A stretch of 19,513 nt of DNA from positions 1 to 19,513 of the forward strand of contig JASLAA010000022.1 of NCBI GenBank assembly GCA_030147325.1. Direction: 5' to 3'. Of this stretch, positions 8,347-14,614 are shown in pieces; the first letter of the stretch is position 1; every line of letters begins with the position of its first letter. The DNA comes from Arthrobacter sp. GTDB lineage: Bacteria; Actinomycetota; Actinomycetes; Actinomycetales; Micrococcaceae. The notes under the pieces were generated by a model, which did not search any database, was not told the DNA's origin, and was given only the letters and a program-made list of their open reading frames with translations. Made by a program: the position numbers and the translations under genes.

Positions 8347-9057
8347 TTAGCCGGCGGCGGGGGGCATCATGACGGTGTCGATGAGGTACACGACGGCATT
8401 GGCGGTCTGGACGCCACCGCAGACGACGTTGGCGTCGTTGACCATGAGCTCGTCGCCGGTACCGGTGACCTCGAGCTCGGCACCCTGGACCGTGGTCTGG
8501 GTGGTGCCTTCGAGCTCGGCGGGCTGGATCTTGCCGGGGACGACGTGGTAGGTGAGGATGCTCGAGAGGCCCTCGGTGTCGGTCTTCAGGCCCTCGACTG
8601 CCTCGGCAGGCAGGGCTTCGAAGGCCTCGTCGACCGGTGCGAAGACGGTGAACTCTCCACCGTTGAGGGTGTCGACGAGGTCGACGTCAGGGTTGATCCC
8701 ACCGGAGACGGCGGCCGTCAGCTGGGTCAGGATGGGGTTCGCCGCAGCGGCGTTCGCCACGGGGAGGAGGGACATGCCCTCGACCGAACCGTCGCCCTCG
8801 GGGACCTGCTCGGCGTAGCCGGCGCAGCCGGGGCCGACGAGGTTCATCGCGGGGTCCATCTCGGCGTCGGCAGTCGCCGAAGGGCTCATGCTGGCCTCTG
8901 CCGAAGGGGACTCGCTGGCCATGCTGCTCTCGCCGGCCGCGCTGCTCGGTGTGGCCTCGGTGGCCGTGTCGCTGCCGCCGCCACAGGCGGCGAGACCGAA
9001 CATGGACACTGCTGCGATCCCGAGGATCGAAAGGTTCCTGCGCTTGGTGATTTCCAT
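8347..9057 (-). CDS. Fasciclin (FAS1) domain lipoprotein, MPB70/MPT83-like
   Basis: 236 residues from the ATG at 9055-9057, which has GGAGGA about 7 nt upstream. Residues 1-25 are a lipoprotein signal with lipobox GLAAC (Cys25). A Ser/Ala/Glu/Met-rich spacer (about 29-69) probably spans the wall. The single FAS1 domain covers about 90-233, with the H1 motif FTVFAPVDEAFEALP (136-150), the YH pair (170-171) followed by VVPG, and the H2 motif VVYLIDTVMMP (222-232). Cys78 and Cys213 bracket the domain at a spacing close to the disulfide of mycobacterial MPB70, so a disulfide is likely. FAS1 domains mediate adhesion; the role here is not known. It stands alone between a terminator and the tRNA-Leu unit. 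Confidence 0.95.
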   Translation of the reverse strand: MEITKRRNLSILGIAAVSMFGLAACGGGSDTATEATPSSAAGESSMASESPSAEASMSPSATADAEMDPAMNLVGPGCAGYAEQVPEGDGSVEGMSLLPVANAAAANPILTQLTAAVSGGINPDVDLVDTLNGGEFTVFAPVDEAFEALPAEAVEGLKTDTEGLSSILTYHVVPGKIQPAELEGTTQTTVQGAELEVTGTGDELMVNDANVVCGGVQTANAVVYLIDTVMMPPAAG

Positions 9058-9118
9058 GGGATTTCCTCCGAAGATGTGACCCGGCGAGTGCCTGGGGTCG
9101 GTGGCTGTCTGGTGAAAC

Positions 9119-9133
9119 ACATCGTGTCGATGT
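9119..9133. promoter_or_regulatory. 15-bp palindrome upstream of fasciclin gene
   Basis: ACATCG-TGT-CGATGT is a perfect 6-3-6 inverted repeat 62-76 nt before the fasciclin start codon. The position and symmetry suit a dimeric regulator; which one is not known. Confidence 0.4.
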
Positions 9134-9232
9134 CTCACGGTTACTTCGGGTCCCCGGCGGAGGTGGATGGGTTGGATTGCAAAACAAATCTTCGCCGGAT
9201 GAACGGTCCGCGGAAGAGGGCGCCTGAACAGC

Positions 9233-9265
9233 GACCTGTCCGTGACCTGCCCGTGACCTGCGGTG
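9233..9265. repeat. 11-bp tandem repeat, three units
   Basis: Units are GACCTGTCCGT, GACCTGCCCGT and the degenerate GACCTGCGGTG, head to tail with no gaps. The 11-bp period equals one turn of DNA, so proteins bound to each unit would face the same side. It lies 176 nt upstream of the fasciclin gene. Confidence 0.6.
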
Positions 9266-9293
9266 ATGGGCTTTCGGCGGCATTGCTCACGCA

Positions 9294-9328
9294 GAAGCCC
9301 CGCCGGGACGGGCGCCCGGCGGGGCTTC
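9294..9328 (-). terminator. Terminator of tRNA-Leu unit
   Basis: GAAGCCCCGCCGGG and its complement form a perfect 14-bp stem with a 7-nt loop. It lies 60 nt downstream of the tRNA 3' end on the minus strand. The tail begins TGCGTGA, so the U-tract is poor. The stem is symmetric and could also stop plus-strand transcripts. Confidence 0.75.
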
Positions 9329-9388
9329 GGTGTGGTGGGCGTGCCGATCATTCCTCGGCTGTTCCACCCGTGGTGCTGATGGTGCTGC

Positions 9389-9473
9389 TGGTGCGCAAGA
9401 GGGGACTTGAACCCCTACGTCCGAAGACACTGGAACCTAAATCCAGCGCGTCTGCCATTTCCGCCACTCGCGC
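9389..9473 (-). tRNA. tRNA-Leu, anticodon UAG
   Basis: Read on the minus strand the sequence folds as a class II tRNA. The acceptor GCGCGAG pairs with CTTGCGC (one G-U), the anticodon stem is CTGGA/TCCAG with loop TTTAGGT giving anticodon TAG, and the variable arm is TGTCTTCGGACG-like with a short stem. The T arm is GGGG-TTCAAGT-CCCC. A73 and the CCA end (9389-9391) are encoded. It reads CUA and, by wobble, other CUN leucine codons. It is followed by the hairpin at 9294-9328 and preceded by bcp on the same strand. Confidence 0.96.
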
Positions 9474-9477
9474 CCGA

Positions 9478-9498
9478 AGACCGCTTCACGAGCGGTCT
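9478..9498 (-). terminator. Hairpin between bcp and tRNA-Leu
   Basis: AGACCGCT-TCACG-AGCGGTCT makes a perfect 8-bp stem that ends 4 nt before the mature 5' end of the tRNA and 41 nt after the bcp stop codon. It may terminate bcp, or be part of a tRNA leader if transcription starts from the TAAACT element at 9515-9510. Confidence 0.5.
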
Positions 9499-9539
9499 CC
9501 GACCGGTCCAGTTTACCGCCCCAGGGGAGGGCGGACCTC

Positions 9540-10013
9540 CTACTGGTCGATACCGAGGTCGCGACGCAACTTCGCCACGTGGCCGGTGGCCTTCACGTTG
9601 TACTGCGCGACGGAGACCCTGCCCTCGGCATCCACGACGACGGTCGAACGGATCAGCCCCTCGTAGGTCCTGCCGTAGTTCTTCTTCTCGCCCCATGCCC
9701 CGTATGCCTCCGCGACGGCATGGTCCTCGTCGGAGAGCAGCGGGAAGTTCAGGGACTCCTTCTCGACGAAGGACGCCAGCTTCCCGACCGGGTCGGGGGA
9801 GATCCCGAGCACCCGGTATCCGGCGGCTCCGAGCGAGGCGAGGTTGTCACGGAAGTCGCACGCCTCCGTGGTGCAGCCCGGTGTGGCGGCCGCGGGATAG
9901 AAGTACACGACGACGTTGCTCCCCCTGAGTGAGGAGAGCGACACCTTGTTGCCTTCGGCGTCGTCGAGCGTGAAATCGGGGGCACTATCACCGCTGGCGA
10001 GTCGTTGCGACAT
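9540..10013 (-). CDS. bcp: Thioredoxin-dependent thiol peroxidase (BCP/PrxQ-type peroxiredoxin)
   Basis: 157 residues from the ATG at 10011-10013, with AGGAG about 6 nt upstream. It reduces hydrogen peroxide and organic hydroperoxides in the cytoplasm using thioredoxin. The AhpC/TSA fold begins with SGDSAPDFTLDD. The active site is YFYPAAATPGCTTEACDF: peroxidatic Cys47 in TPGC, and Cys52 five residues on as the resolving cysteine of the alpha2-type PrxQ group. GISPDPVGKLASF and FPLLSDEDHAVAEAYG follow as in family members. The usual KDNTPGC is AAATPGC here, a change outside the catalytic Thr and Cys. Length is normal. It is divergent from a MarR-type gene, which could be its regulator. Confidence 0.95.
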   Translation of the reverse strand: MSQRLASGDSAPDFTLDDAEGNKVSLSSLRGSNVVVYFYPAAATPGCTTEACDFRDNLASLGAAGYRVLGISPDPVGKLASFVEKESLNFPLLSDEDHAVAEAYGAWGEKKNYGRTYEGLIRSTVVVDAEGRVSVAQYNVKATGHVAKLRRDLGIDQ

Positions 10014-10178
10014 GCATACTCCTGGAGATCTGGTGGACGGACCGGGAGCACACCTGCCTCAGGCGGGCGGTCCCCTGCCGGCGGGCGGGACCGACCAGCC
10101 GGCCTAGCTATCATAGGTGGGAGATTCGAAGCCGGCGGCGACCGCCGGTCGTCCCAGCGAGAGGAAGTGCACAGTCCC
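10014..10178. promoter_or_regulatory. Divergent promoter region of bcp and MarR-like gene
   Basis: The 165-nt gap holds -10-like hexamers on both strands at nearly the same place: TATCAT (10109-10114) rightwards and TATGAT (10115-10110) leftwards. They are embedded in the near-palindrome CTAT-C-ATAG (10108-10116), overlapped by CCTA/TAGG (10103-10117). No good -35 boxes were found. A regulator bound here would control both genes. Confidence 0.35.
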
Positions 10179-10688
10179 ATGCCCGATCTGGAGCAATGGC
10201 CCACGGGTCGACTGCTGACGACGGCAGCGCGTCTCGTCGAGCATGCCTGGAACGAACGCCTGGTCGACATCGGCGTCACGCATGCCGGGGTGATCGCGCT
10301 CGGGGTGCTCGCCGACCAGGGGGCGATGACGCAGGCGAGCCTGGCGCAGATCGTGCGCGTGCAGGCCCAGACCATGGGGAAGACCCTCGCGAGGCTGGAG
10401 TCGAGGGGGCACGTCACGCGCGTCCGCAACGACCTCGACCGGCGCTCGCAGATGGTATCCATCTCCCCAGCGGGACGTGGAGTCCTGGATGCGGCGGAAG
10501 ACATCGAGCGATCCCTCATCGCCGGTGGGGGACTTGTCTCGGAAGAACTCAGGAACCACCTGCAGACCGTCATCCGGGCGCTCGGCGCGCCGCGCTGGAA
10601 CGTGGCGTCCTCCGAGGTCGGCCTGCCGGGTGGACCGGGTGCCGATGGATCGGCCGCCACCGGACCCGCGGCCACGGTTCCGAGCTGA
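10179..10688 (+). CDS. MarR-family transcriptional regulator
   Basis: 169 residues from the ATG at 10179. An in-frame GTG at 10167 would add four residues; the purine tract GAGAGGAAG (10159-10167) is slightly far from the ATG and too close to the GTG, so the start is not settled. Helices at 7-48 form the dimer part. A helix-turn-helix spans about 51-79 (MTQASLAQIVRVQAQTMGKT) and the wing carries LDRRSQMVSISPAGRGVL (86-103), the MarR pattern. Residues 140-169 are Gly/Ala/Pro-rich and likely disordered. It is divergent from bcp, an arrangement often seen with redox-responsive MarR/OhrR regulators, but it has no cysteine, so direct thiol sensing is ruled out. Target unknown. Confidence 0.85.
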   Translation: MPDLEQWPTGRLLTTAARLVEHAWNERLVDIGVTHAGVIALGVLADQGAMTQASLAQIVRVQAQTMGKTLARLESRGHVTRVRNDLDRRSQMVSISPAGRGVLDAAEDIERSLIAGGGLVSEELRNHLQTVIRALGAPRWNVASSEVGLPGGPGADGSAATGPAATVPS

Positions 10689-10720
10689 GGATCCGGCGCA
10701 CTCTCCGTAAACCGTCCCCC

Positions 10721-10750
10721 GAACCCCCTGTCGATTCCGGCAGGGGGTTC
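10721..10750 (+). terminator. Terminator after MarR-like gene
   Basis: GAACCCCCTG and CAGGGGGTTC form a 10-bp stem, extendable by three pairs (one G-U) to leave an ATTC loop. It starts 32 nt after the stop codon and is followed by GTGCGTTCC, a weak U-tract. It insulates the regulator gene from the sigma factor gene. Confidence 0.72.
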
Positions 10751-10774
10751 GTGCGTTCCGGGCCCTAGTGTCTC

Positions 10775-10831
10775 GGAGTGCTTTACCTCGTTCTGCTCGA
10801 TAGCGGTAGGGCAATTCCGAAAGAGCACTCC
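10775..10831 (+). promoter_or_regulatory. Inverted repeat upstream of sigma factor gene
   Basis: GGAGTGC-TTT (10775-10784) is complementary to AAA-GA-GCACTCC (10820-10831) apart from a 2-nt bulge. The arms are about 35 nt apart and end 80 nt before the preferred start codon. As DNA the repeat may flank or overlap the promoter; as RNA it would be a leader hairpin. No convincing -35/-10 pair for a housekeeping or SigB-type sigma was seen. Confidence 0.35.
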
Positions 10832-10910
10832 TCGTGAAAGGTGGTTGCGTACTAAGCACGCTGATGTTTTGTTGGGAAGCGTGAGTGCCCAACGCCAGAC
10901 GGAGAACAGC

Positions 10911-11747
10911 ATGCGGACTACGGTCGTGACCCGAGGAAGTGCCGAGGTCTCCGGCGCCACGGCGCAACGCCCCGCCGTCGCCCCGTCGGTCCCGATGGCA
11001 GGCCGACGCAGCGCCTCCGAGCGGCCCCTCAAGGCCGCGCTCCAGGACGACATCGCGCTGCGCCACCTGGATATCGCCGAGTCGGTCGCCCGCTCGTTCG
11101 CCGCGGGAGGGCCGGAGGCAGCAGACATCCGGCAGGTGGCCTACCTCGGCCTGATCAAAGCGGTGCAGAGGTTCGATCCGGCACGCGGAGTGCCCTTCGC
11201 CTCCTTCGCCGTTCCCACCATCAACGGCGAGATCAAGCGCTACCTCCGGGACTCGTGCTGGGTGGTGCGGCCCCCGCGGGAGGTTCAGGACCTCCGCACG
11301 GAGATCGCCCGGGCCGCACCGGCCATGGCCCAGCGTCTAGGCCGTGAAGCGACCGCCGCGGAGCTGGGCATCGAACTCGGCTGGCCCGAGGAGAAGATCC
11401 TGGAAGCCCAGGCCTCGCACTCCAGCCTGCGGCCGGACTCGCTCGATGCCCCGCTCGAAGGACGTAGCTGGGCCGATACGCTCGCAACCGACTCGAACGG
11501 CACGGATCGCAGCGACGACATGATCTCCCTGCGCGGCGCCGTCAATGAACTCGACGCCGGTGAGAAGGAGCTCCTGTACCGCCGGTACTTCATGGAGCAG
11601 ACCCAGCAGGGGATCGCCGACGAGCTCGGGATGTCGCAGATGCAGGTCTCCCGGGCGCTCGCCCGGATCCTGGTCAAACTGCAGAAGAGGCTCCTGAGCG
11701 CGCCGGTTGCCGCCCACCCGCGTCCGGGGCGCCCGGGCATCGCCTGA
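10911..11747 (+). CDS. RNA polymerase sigma factor, SigB/SigF/SigG group
   Basis: 278 residues from the ATG at 10911, preferred because GGAGA lies 5-6 nt upstream. In-frame GTG (10881) and TTG (10845) starts would add 10 or 22 residues but have poorly placed ribosome binding sites. Region 2 covers about 47-115, including DIRQVAYLGLIKAVQRFDP, FASFAVPTINGEIKRYLRD (core binding, -10 recognition and melting). Region 3 covers about 117-170 (REVQDLRTEI onward). Region 4 covers about 208-262, with the -35-binding helix-turn-helix TQQGIADELGMSQMQVSRAL. The pattern matches group 3 sigma factors for general stress or differentiation. No anti-sigma or anti-anti-sigma gene is next to it in this window, unlike many sigB/sigF operons. 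The N-terminal 40 residues are variable. Confidence 0.93.
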   Translation: MRTTVVTRGSAEVSGATAQRPAVAPSVPMAGRRSASERPLKAALQDDIALRHLDIAESVARSFAAGGPEAADIRQVAYLGLIKAVQRFDPARGVPFASFAVPTINGEIKRYLRDSCWVVRPPREVQDLRTEIARAAPAMAQRLGREATAAELGIELGWPEEKILEAQASHSSLRPDSLDAPLEGRSWADTLATDSNGTDRSDDMISLRGAVNELDAGEKELLYRRYFMEQTQQGIADELGMSQMQVSRALARILVKLQKRLLSAPVAAHPRPGRPGIA

Positions 11748-11776
11748 TCCGCCGGAGCGGCACTCCGTTTCCGACC

Positions 11777-11804
11777 GGGGCGCCGGCCGGCCGCGGAGCG
11801 CCCC
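11777..11804. terminator. Bidirectional hairpin between convergent genes
   Basis: GGGGCGC and GCGCCCC form a 7-bp stem around a GC-rich 14-nt loop that can pair further internally. It occupies the 61-nt gap between the sigma factor stop and the end of the convergent GT9 gene. No U-tract is seen on either strand. Confidence 0.45.
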
Positions 11805-11808
11805 CGGG

Positions 11809-12837
11809 CTAGGCGATGCCGTGGTCCGCGGCCGCCGCGAGGACCTGATCGACGGTGACCGCCAGAATGGCGGGATCCGGGGTGGGTGAGAACGTGTCGC
11901 CCACCCGGACGGACTCGTCCGTCAGCACGGTGTGCGGCCCGGGGGGCGGTCCCCACTCGGAGGGCGGCGCCGGTCCGAAGAGGACCACCGAGGGCCTGGC
12001 ATAGGCCGACGCCAGGTGTGCGGCTCCGGTATCCGCCGAGATGACGAGGGACGCGCCGGCGATCAGTGCTGCAAAACGATCGAGCGGCAGCTCGCCGGCA
12101 GCGACGGTGGTCTCGGGGAGCCCCGCCGCGTCGGCAACGGCGAGGGCGCGAGGGCGCTCCTTGGCGCTCCCCGTGAAGAGCACCCGGTGCCCTGCAGCGG
12201 ACAGCGACCGCGCGACCTCCGCGAAACGCTCGACCGGCCAGAGACGGCTGCCGTAGGCGGCGCCCACGTGCACCACGACGGCGCCGGAGGCAGGGCTTCC
12301 GCCGTCGGGTACCCGGAGCCTGCAGTCGAGGGGATCGGCCGGGACTCCGTGCCAGCTGACCAGCGATGCCCAGCGCTCGCGCTCGAGGATCCCGTCCCGC
12401 CATTCCGGCCCGTCCCACCCCTGCGAACGGTGACCCATGCGCCGCTTGGCGCCGATGCCCTCCAGGCACGCCCGGCTCTCGCCTCCGCTCCCGTGCAAAT
12501 TCACGGCCAGATCGATCCGTCCGTACTCGATGGGCAGGGGGTCGTCCAGACCATGGGTGGGCAGCAGGTCGTCGATCGCATCGGTCAGTCCCACGATGGG
12601 GCGCAGCCACTCCTGCGCCGCATAGAGGATGCGGTGTTCGGGAAAGGCCCGGCGCAGCCCCTTGAGGGCAGGTACCGCGACGAGGAGGTCCCCGAGTTTG
12701 AGGGCCCGCAGGGCGAGGATCTCGGGGCGGCCGTCGGGTGCGGGTGTCGACGCGGGAATCGGCGTCGCAGGGCGCCCCGTCGCAGGGTCGGCGGATCGCT
12801 GCTCGGCGCTCGCGGCGCTGATGCCCTCGGAAGTCAT
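11809..12837 (-). CDS. Glycosyltransferase family 9 (heptosyltransferase-like)
   Basis: 342 residues from the ATG at 12835-12837, with AGGA about 8 nt upstream. GT9 enzymes of the WaaC/WaaF type transfer heptose from ADP-heptose to an acceptor glycan on the cytoplasmic side. The GT-B fold is visible: N-terminal LALRALKLGDLLVAVPALKG (about 41-60), the second-domain VHVGAAYGSRLWPVERFAEV (about 189-208) and the donor-site signature SADTGAAHLASA (267-278) followed by LFGPAPPSEWGPP. A Pro/Ala-rich tail of about 35 residues precedes the first domain. The gene is divergent from the gmhB operon, whose products make ADP-heptose, so it is probably one of the dedicated transferases. The acceptor is unknown; no lipid A genes are present. 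Confidence 0.9.
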   Translation of the reverse strand: MTSEGISAASAEQRSADPATGRPATPIPASTPAPDGRPEILALRALKLGDLLVAVPALKGLRRAFPEHRILYAAQEWLRPIVGLTDAIDDLLPTHGLDDPLPIEYGRIDLAVNLHGSGGESRACLEGIGAKRRMGHRSQGWDGPEWRDGILERERWASLVSWHGVPADPLDCRLRVPDGGSPASGAVVVHVGAAYGSRLWPVERFAEVARSLSAAGHRVLFTGSAKERPRALAVADAAGLPETTVAAGELPLDRFAALIAGASLVISADTGAAHLASAYARPSVVLFGPAPPSEWGPPPGPHTVLTDESVRVGDTFSPTPDPAILAVTVDQVLAAAADHGIA

Positions 12838-12965
12838 GCGAATCATCCTGCCAGAGGTTCGCGTACTGCCGGTGATGCGGTGCGGGACGAGCGCCTGCGC
12901 TGCGGCAGGAGAAGAAGTTCGGGAGAAAGTGTTTAGTACTGCTCCTTCTCGGGAACTAAGCCTGT
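12838..12965. promoter_or_regulatory. Divergent promoter region of heptose locus
   Basis: This 128-nt gap must hold promoters for the GT9 gene and the gmhB operon. On the plus strand GTTTAG (12931-12936), 14 nt and GGGAAC (12951-12956) resemble a SigB/SigF promoter (consensus GTTTAA-N12-15-GGGTAT). The predicted start would fall within a few nt of the gmhB ATG. Overlapping it are a near-palindrome GTTCGGGAGAA/TTCTCGGGAAC (12917-12927, 12946-12956; 9 of 11 match) and TTAGT/ACTAA (12933-12937, 12955-12959). Confidence 0.45.
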
Positions 12966-13514
12966 ATGCATACTTCGGCCGAACTGACGCGGACAGCCCC
13001 CCGGGCCGTCCTGTTCGACCGCGACGGCACCATCGTCGTGGACGTCCCGTACAACGGGGACCCCGCACGGGTGCAGCCGATGCCCGGTGCGCGGGAGGTC
13101 CTCGACGCACTGCGCTCGCGCGGCATCCGCGTCGGCGTCGTGACCAACCAGTCCGGGATCGCCAGGGGCTACGTGACACGGGAGCAGGTGGACTCCGTCA
13201 ACGCCCGTGTGGAGGAGCTCCTCGGTCCGTTCGACGTGTGGGAGGTCTGCCCGCACGGGAACGACGACGGCTGCGGCTGCCGGAAGCCGGGCCCCGGGAT
13301 GGTCCTCTCCGCCTGTGCGCGCCTCGGCCTCCACCCTGCGGAGGTCGCGGTCATCGGGGACATCGGGGCGGACATGGGGGCGGCCGCAGCAGCAGGTGCG
13401 CGCGCTGTCCTCGTACCGACGGACATCACGCTCGAGGACGAGATCCGCTCGGCTCCCGCCGTGGCACGCGACCTCGCCGAGGCCGTCGGCTCGCTCTGGG
13501 AGGCAGCGCCATGA
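12966..13514 (+). CDS. gmhB: D-glycero-D-manno-heptose-1,7-bisphosphate 7-phosphatase
   Basis: 182 residues. The enzyme removes the 7-phosphate from heptose 1,7-bisphosphate in the ADP-heptose pathway. It is a HAD-IIIA hydrolase: motif I FDRDGTI (17-23, nucleophile Asp18 and acid/base Asp20), motif II TNQSGI (60-65), motif III around RKPGPG (106-111) and motif IV GDIGADMGAA (131-140, Asp132 and Asp136). The zinc knuckle of GmhB is intact (CPHGNDDGCGCRKP: Cys95, His97, Cys103, Cys105), which separates it from histidinol phosphatases lacking the heptose context. No clear ribosome binding site precedes the ATG, only GGGAA 10 nt away, consistent with a leaderless or near-leaderless mRNA. Its stop overlaps the next start by 4 nt. 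First gene of the operon. Confidence 0.93.
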   Translation: MHTSAELTRTAPRAVLFDRDGTIVVDVPYNGDPARVQPMPGAREVLDALRSRGIRVGVVTNQSGIARGYVTREQVDSVNARVEELLGPFDVWEVCPHGNDDGCGCRKPGPGMVLSACARLGLHPAEVAVIGDIGADMGAAAAAGARAVLVPTDITLEDEIRSAPAVARDLAEAVGSLWEAAP

Positions 13515-14614
13515 GGCGGCGCGTCCTCGTCGCCCGGCTCGACAGCGCCGGAGACGTCCTGCTCGCCGGCCCGGCCGTCCGGGCGATAGCCGCGGGTGAC
13601 CACGGTGACTCACCCAACGACGTCGTCATGCTGTGCGGCCCGCAGGGTGCGGCCGCAGCCGCGCTGTTGCCCGGCGTCGTCGACGTGGTCACCTGGTCGG
13701 CCCCCTGGATCGTGGATCCGGCCCCCGAGCCCACGGCGGAGCTGATGAGTGAACTCCACGACGCTGTCGTCCGGCTGGAGGTCGACGAGGCGGTCATCCT
13801 GACCTCGTTCCACCAGTCGCCGCTGCCCCTGGCCCTCCTGCTGAGACTCGCGGGTGTGCGGCGCATCGCCGGCGCGTCCGTCGACTACGCCGGGTCGCTC
13901 CTCGACGTCCGGCTCAAGCCGGGGGAGGACTTCCCCGAGGACCAGCCCGAGGCCGAGCGCGCCCTCGGGATCGCTGAGGCCGCCGGGTTCGCCCTGCCCC
14001 CCGGTGACGACGGGCGGCTCCAGGTGACCAACCTGACGGACGTGGCTGACCTCGTGGGGCGGGGACCGTACGTCGTCGTGCATCCCGGAGCCTCCGTGCC
14101 GGCCCGTGCCTGGCCACCGCTGCATCACGCCGCGGCCGTCGAGCTCCTGACCGCTGCGGGGTTCCGCGTCGTCGTCACGGGCGGGCCGGGCGAGACCGAC
14201 CTCACCTCCACCGTCGCGGGACCGGAGTCGCTGGACCTCGGGGGCCGCACGGACCTCGCCGCGCTCGGATCGGTGCTCGCGGGCGCGACCGTCGTCGTCA
14301 CCGGCAACACCGGTCCGGCCCACCTGGCCGCGGCCGTCGGGACCCCCGTCGTGTGCCTCTTCTCGCCCGTGGTGCCCGCCATCAGGTGGGCGCCCTACCG
14401 GGTGCCCGTGGAACTGCTGGGGGACCAGAACGCGGCCTGCGCGCTGAGCCGTGCCCGGATCTGTCCGGTGCAGGGCCACCCCTGCCTGTCGAACGTATCC
14501 CCCGAGGACGTCGTCGACGCCGTCCTGAGGCTCGGCTCCGGAATATCGTCACTCGGCTCACGCCGCAGCATCGGCCGTACAGAGGGCCGCAGAACAACGA
14601 GGGGAAACCGATGA
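13511..14614 (+). CDS. Glycosyltransferase family 9 (second heptosyltransferase-like)
   Basis: 367 residues. The GT9 pattern is clear: RVLVARLDSAGDVLLAGPAV (4-23) matches the LGDVL motif, YVVVHPGASVPARAWPP (187-203) is the second-domain entry, and VTGNTGPAHLAAAVGTPVV (263-281) is the donor-binding signature, with Asn265 where many members have Asp or Ser. Residues 283-296 (LFSPVVPAIRWAPY) follow as in family members. The C-terminal 25 residues are basic and not conserved in character. ATG overlaps the gmhB stop (ATGA) and its own stop overlaps the next ATG, so translation is coupled. It differs strongly from the divergent GT9 protein, suggesting two successive transfers rather than duplicates. 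Donor is inferred to be ADP-heptose from family and context. Confidence 0.9.
   Translation: MRRRVLVARLDSAGDVLLAGPAVRAIAAGDHGDSPNDVVMLCGPQGAAAAALLPGVVDVVTWSAPWIVDPAPEPTAELMSELHDAVVRLEVDEAVILTSFHQSPLPLALLLRLAGVRRIAGASVDYAGSLLDVRLKPGEDFPEDQPEAERALGIAEAAGFALPPGDDGRLQVTNLTDVADLVGRGPYVVVHPGASVPARAWPPLHHAAAVELLTAAGFRVVVTGGPGETDLTSTVAGPESLDLGGRTDLAALGSVLAGATVVVTGNTGPAHLAAAVGTPVVCLFSPVVPAIRWAPYRVPVELLGDQNAACALSRARICPVQGHPCLSNVSPEDVVDAVLRLGSGISSLGSRRSIGRTEGRRTTRGNR

Larger units (their letters stand above)
9058..9388. other. Non-coding region upstream of the fasciclin gene
   Basis: About 330 nt without a credible gene. From left to right it holds the fasciclin ribosome binding site, a 15-bp palindrome (9119-9133), an AT-richer patch (about 9178-9190), an 11-bp tandem repeat (9233-9265), and a terminator hairpin (9294-9328) that belongs to the tRNA. 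The fasciclin promoter must lie here but no clear -35/-10 pair was found, which leaves room for an alternative sigma factor. Confidence 0.6.

Noticed and set aside
9749..11128. Minus-strand open frames of 459 and 320 codons around 9749-11128
   Set aside because: They cross bcp, the MarR-like gene, a terminator and the sigma factor start, and show shadow composition; the sense genes are well supported.
12629..13510. N-terminal extension of the second GT9 frame back to 12629
   Set aside because: The upstream part overlaps gmhB in another frame and the divergent GT9 gene antisense; the ATG at 13511 in the ATGA overlap begins the GT9 fold.
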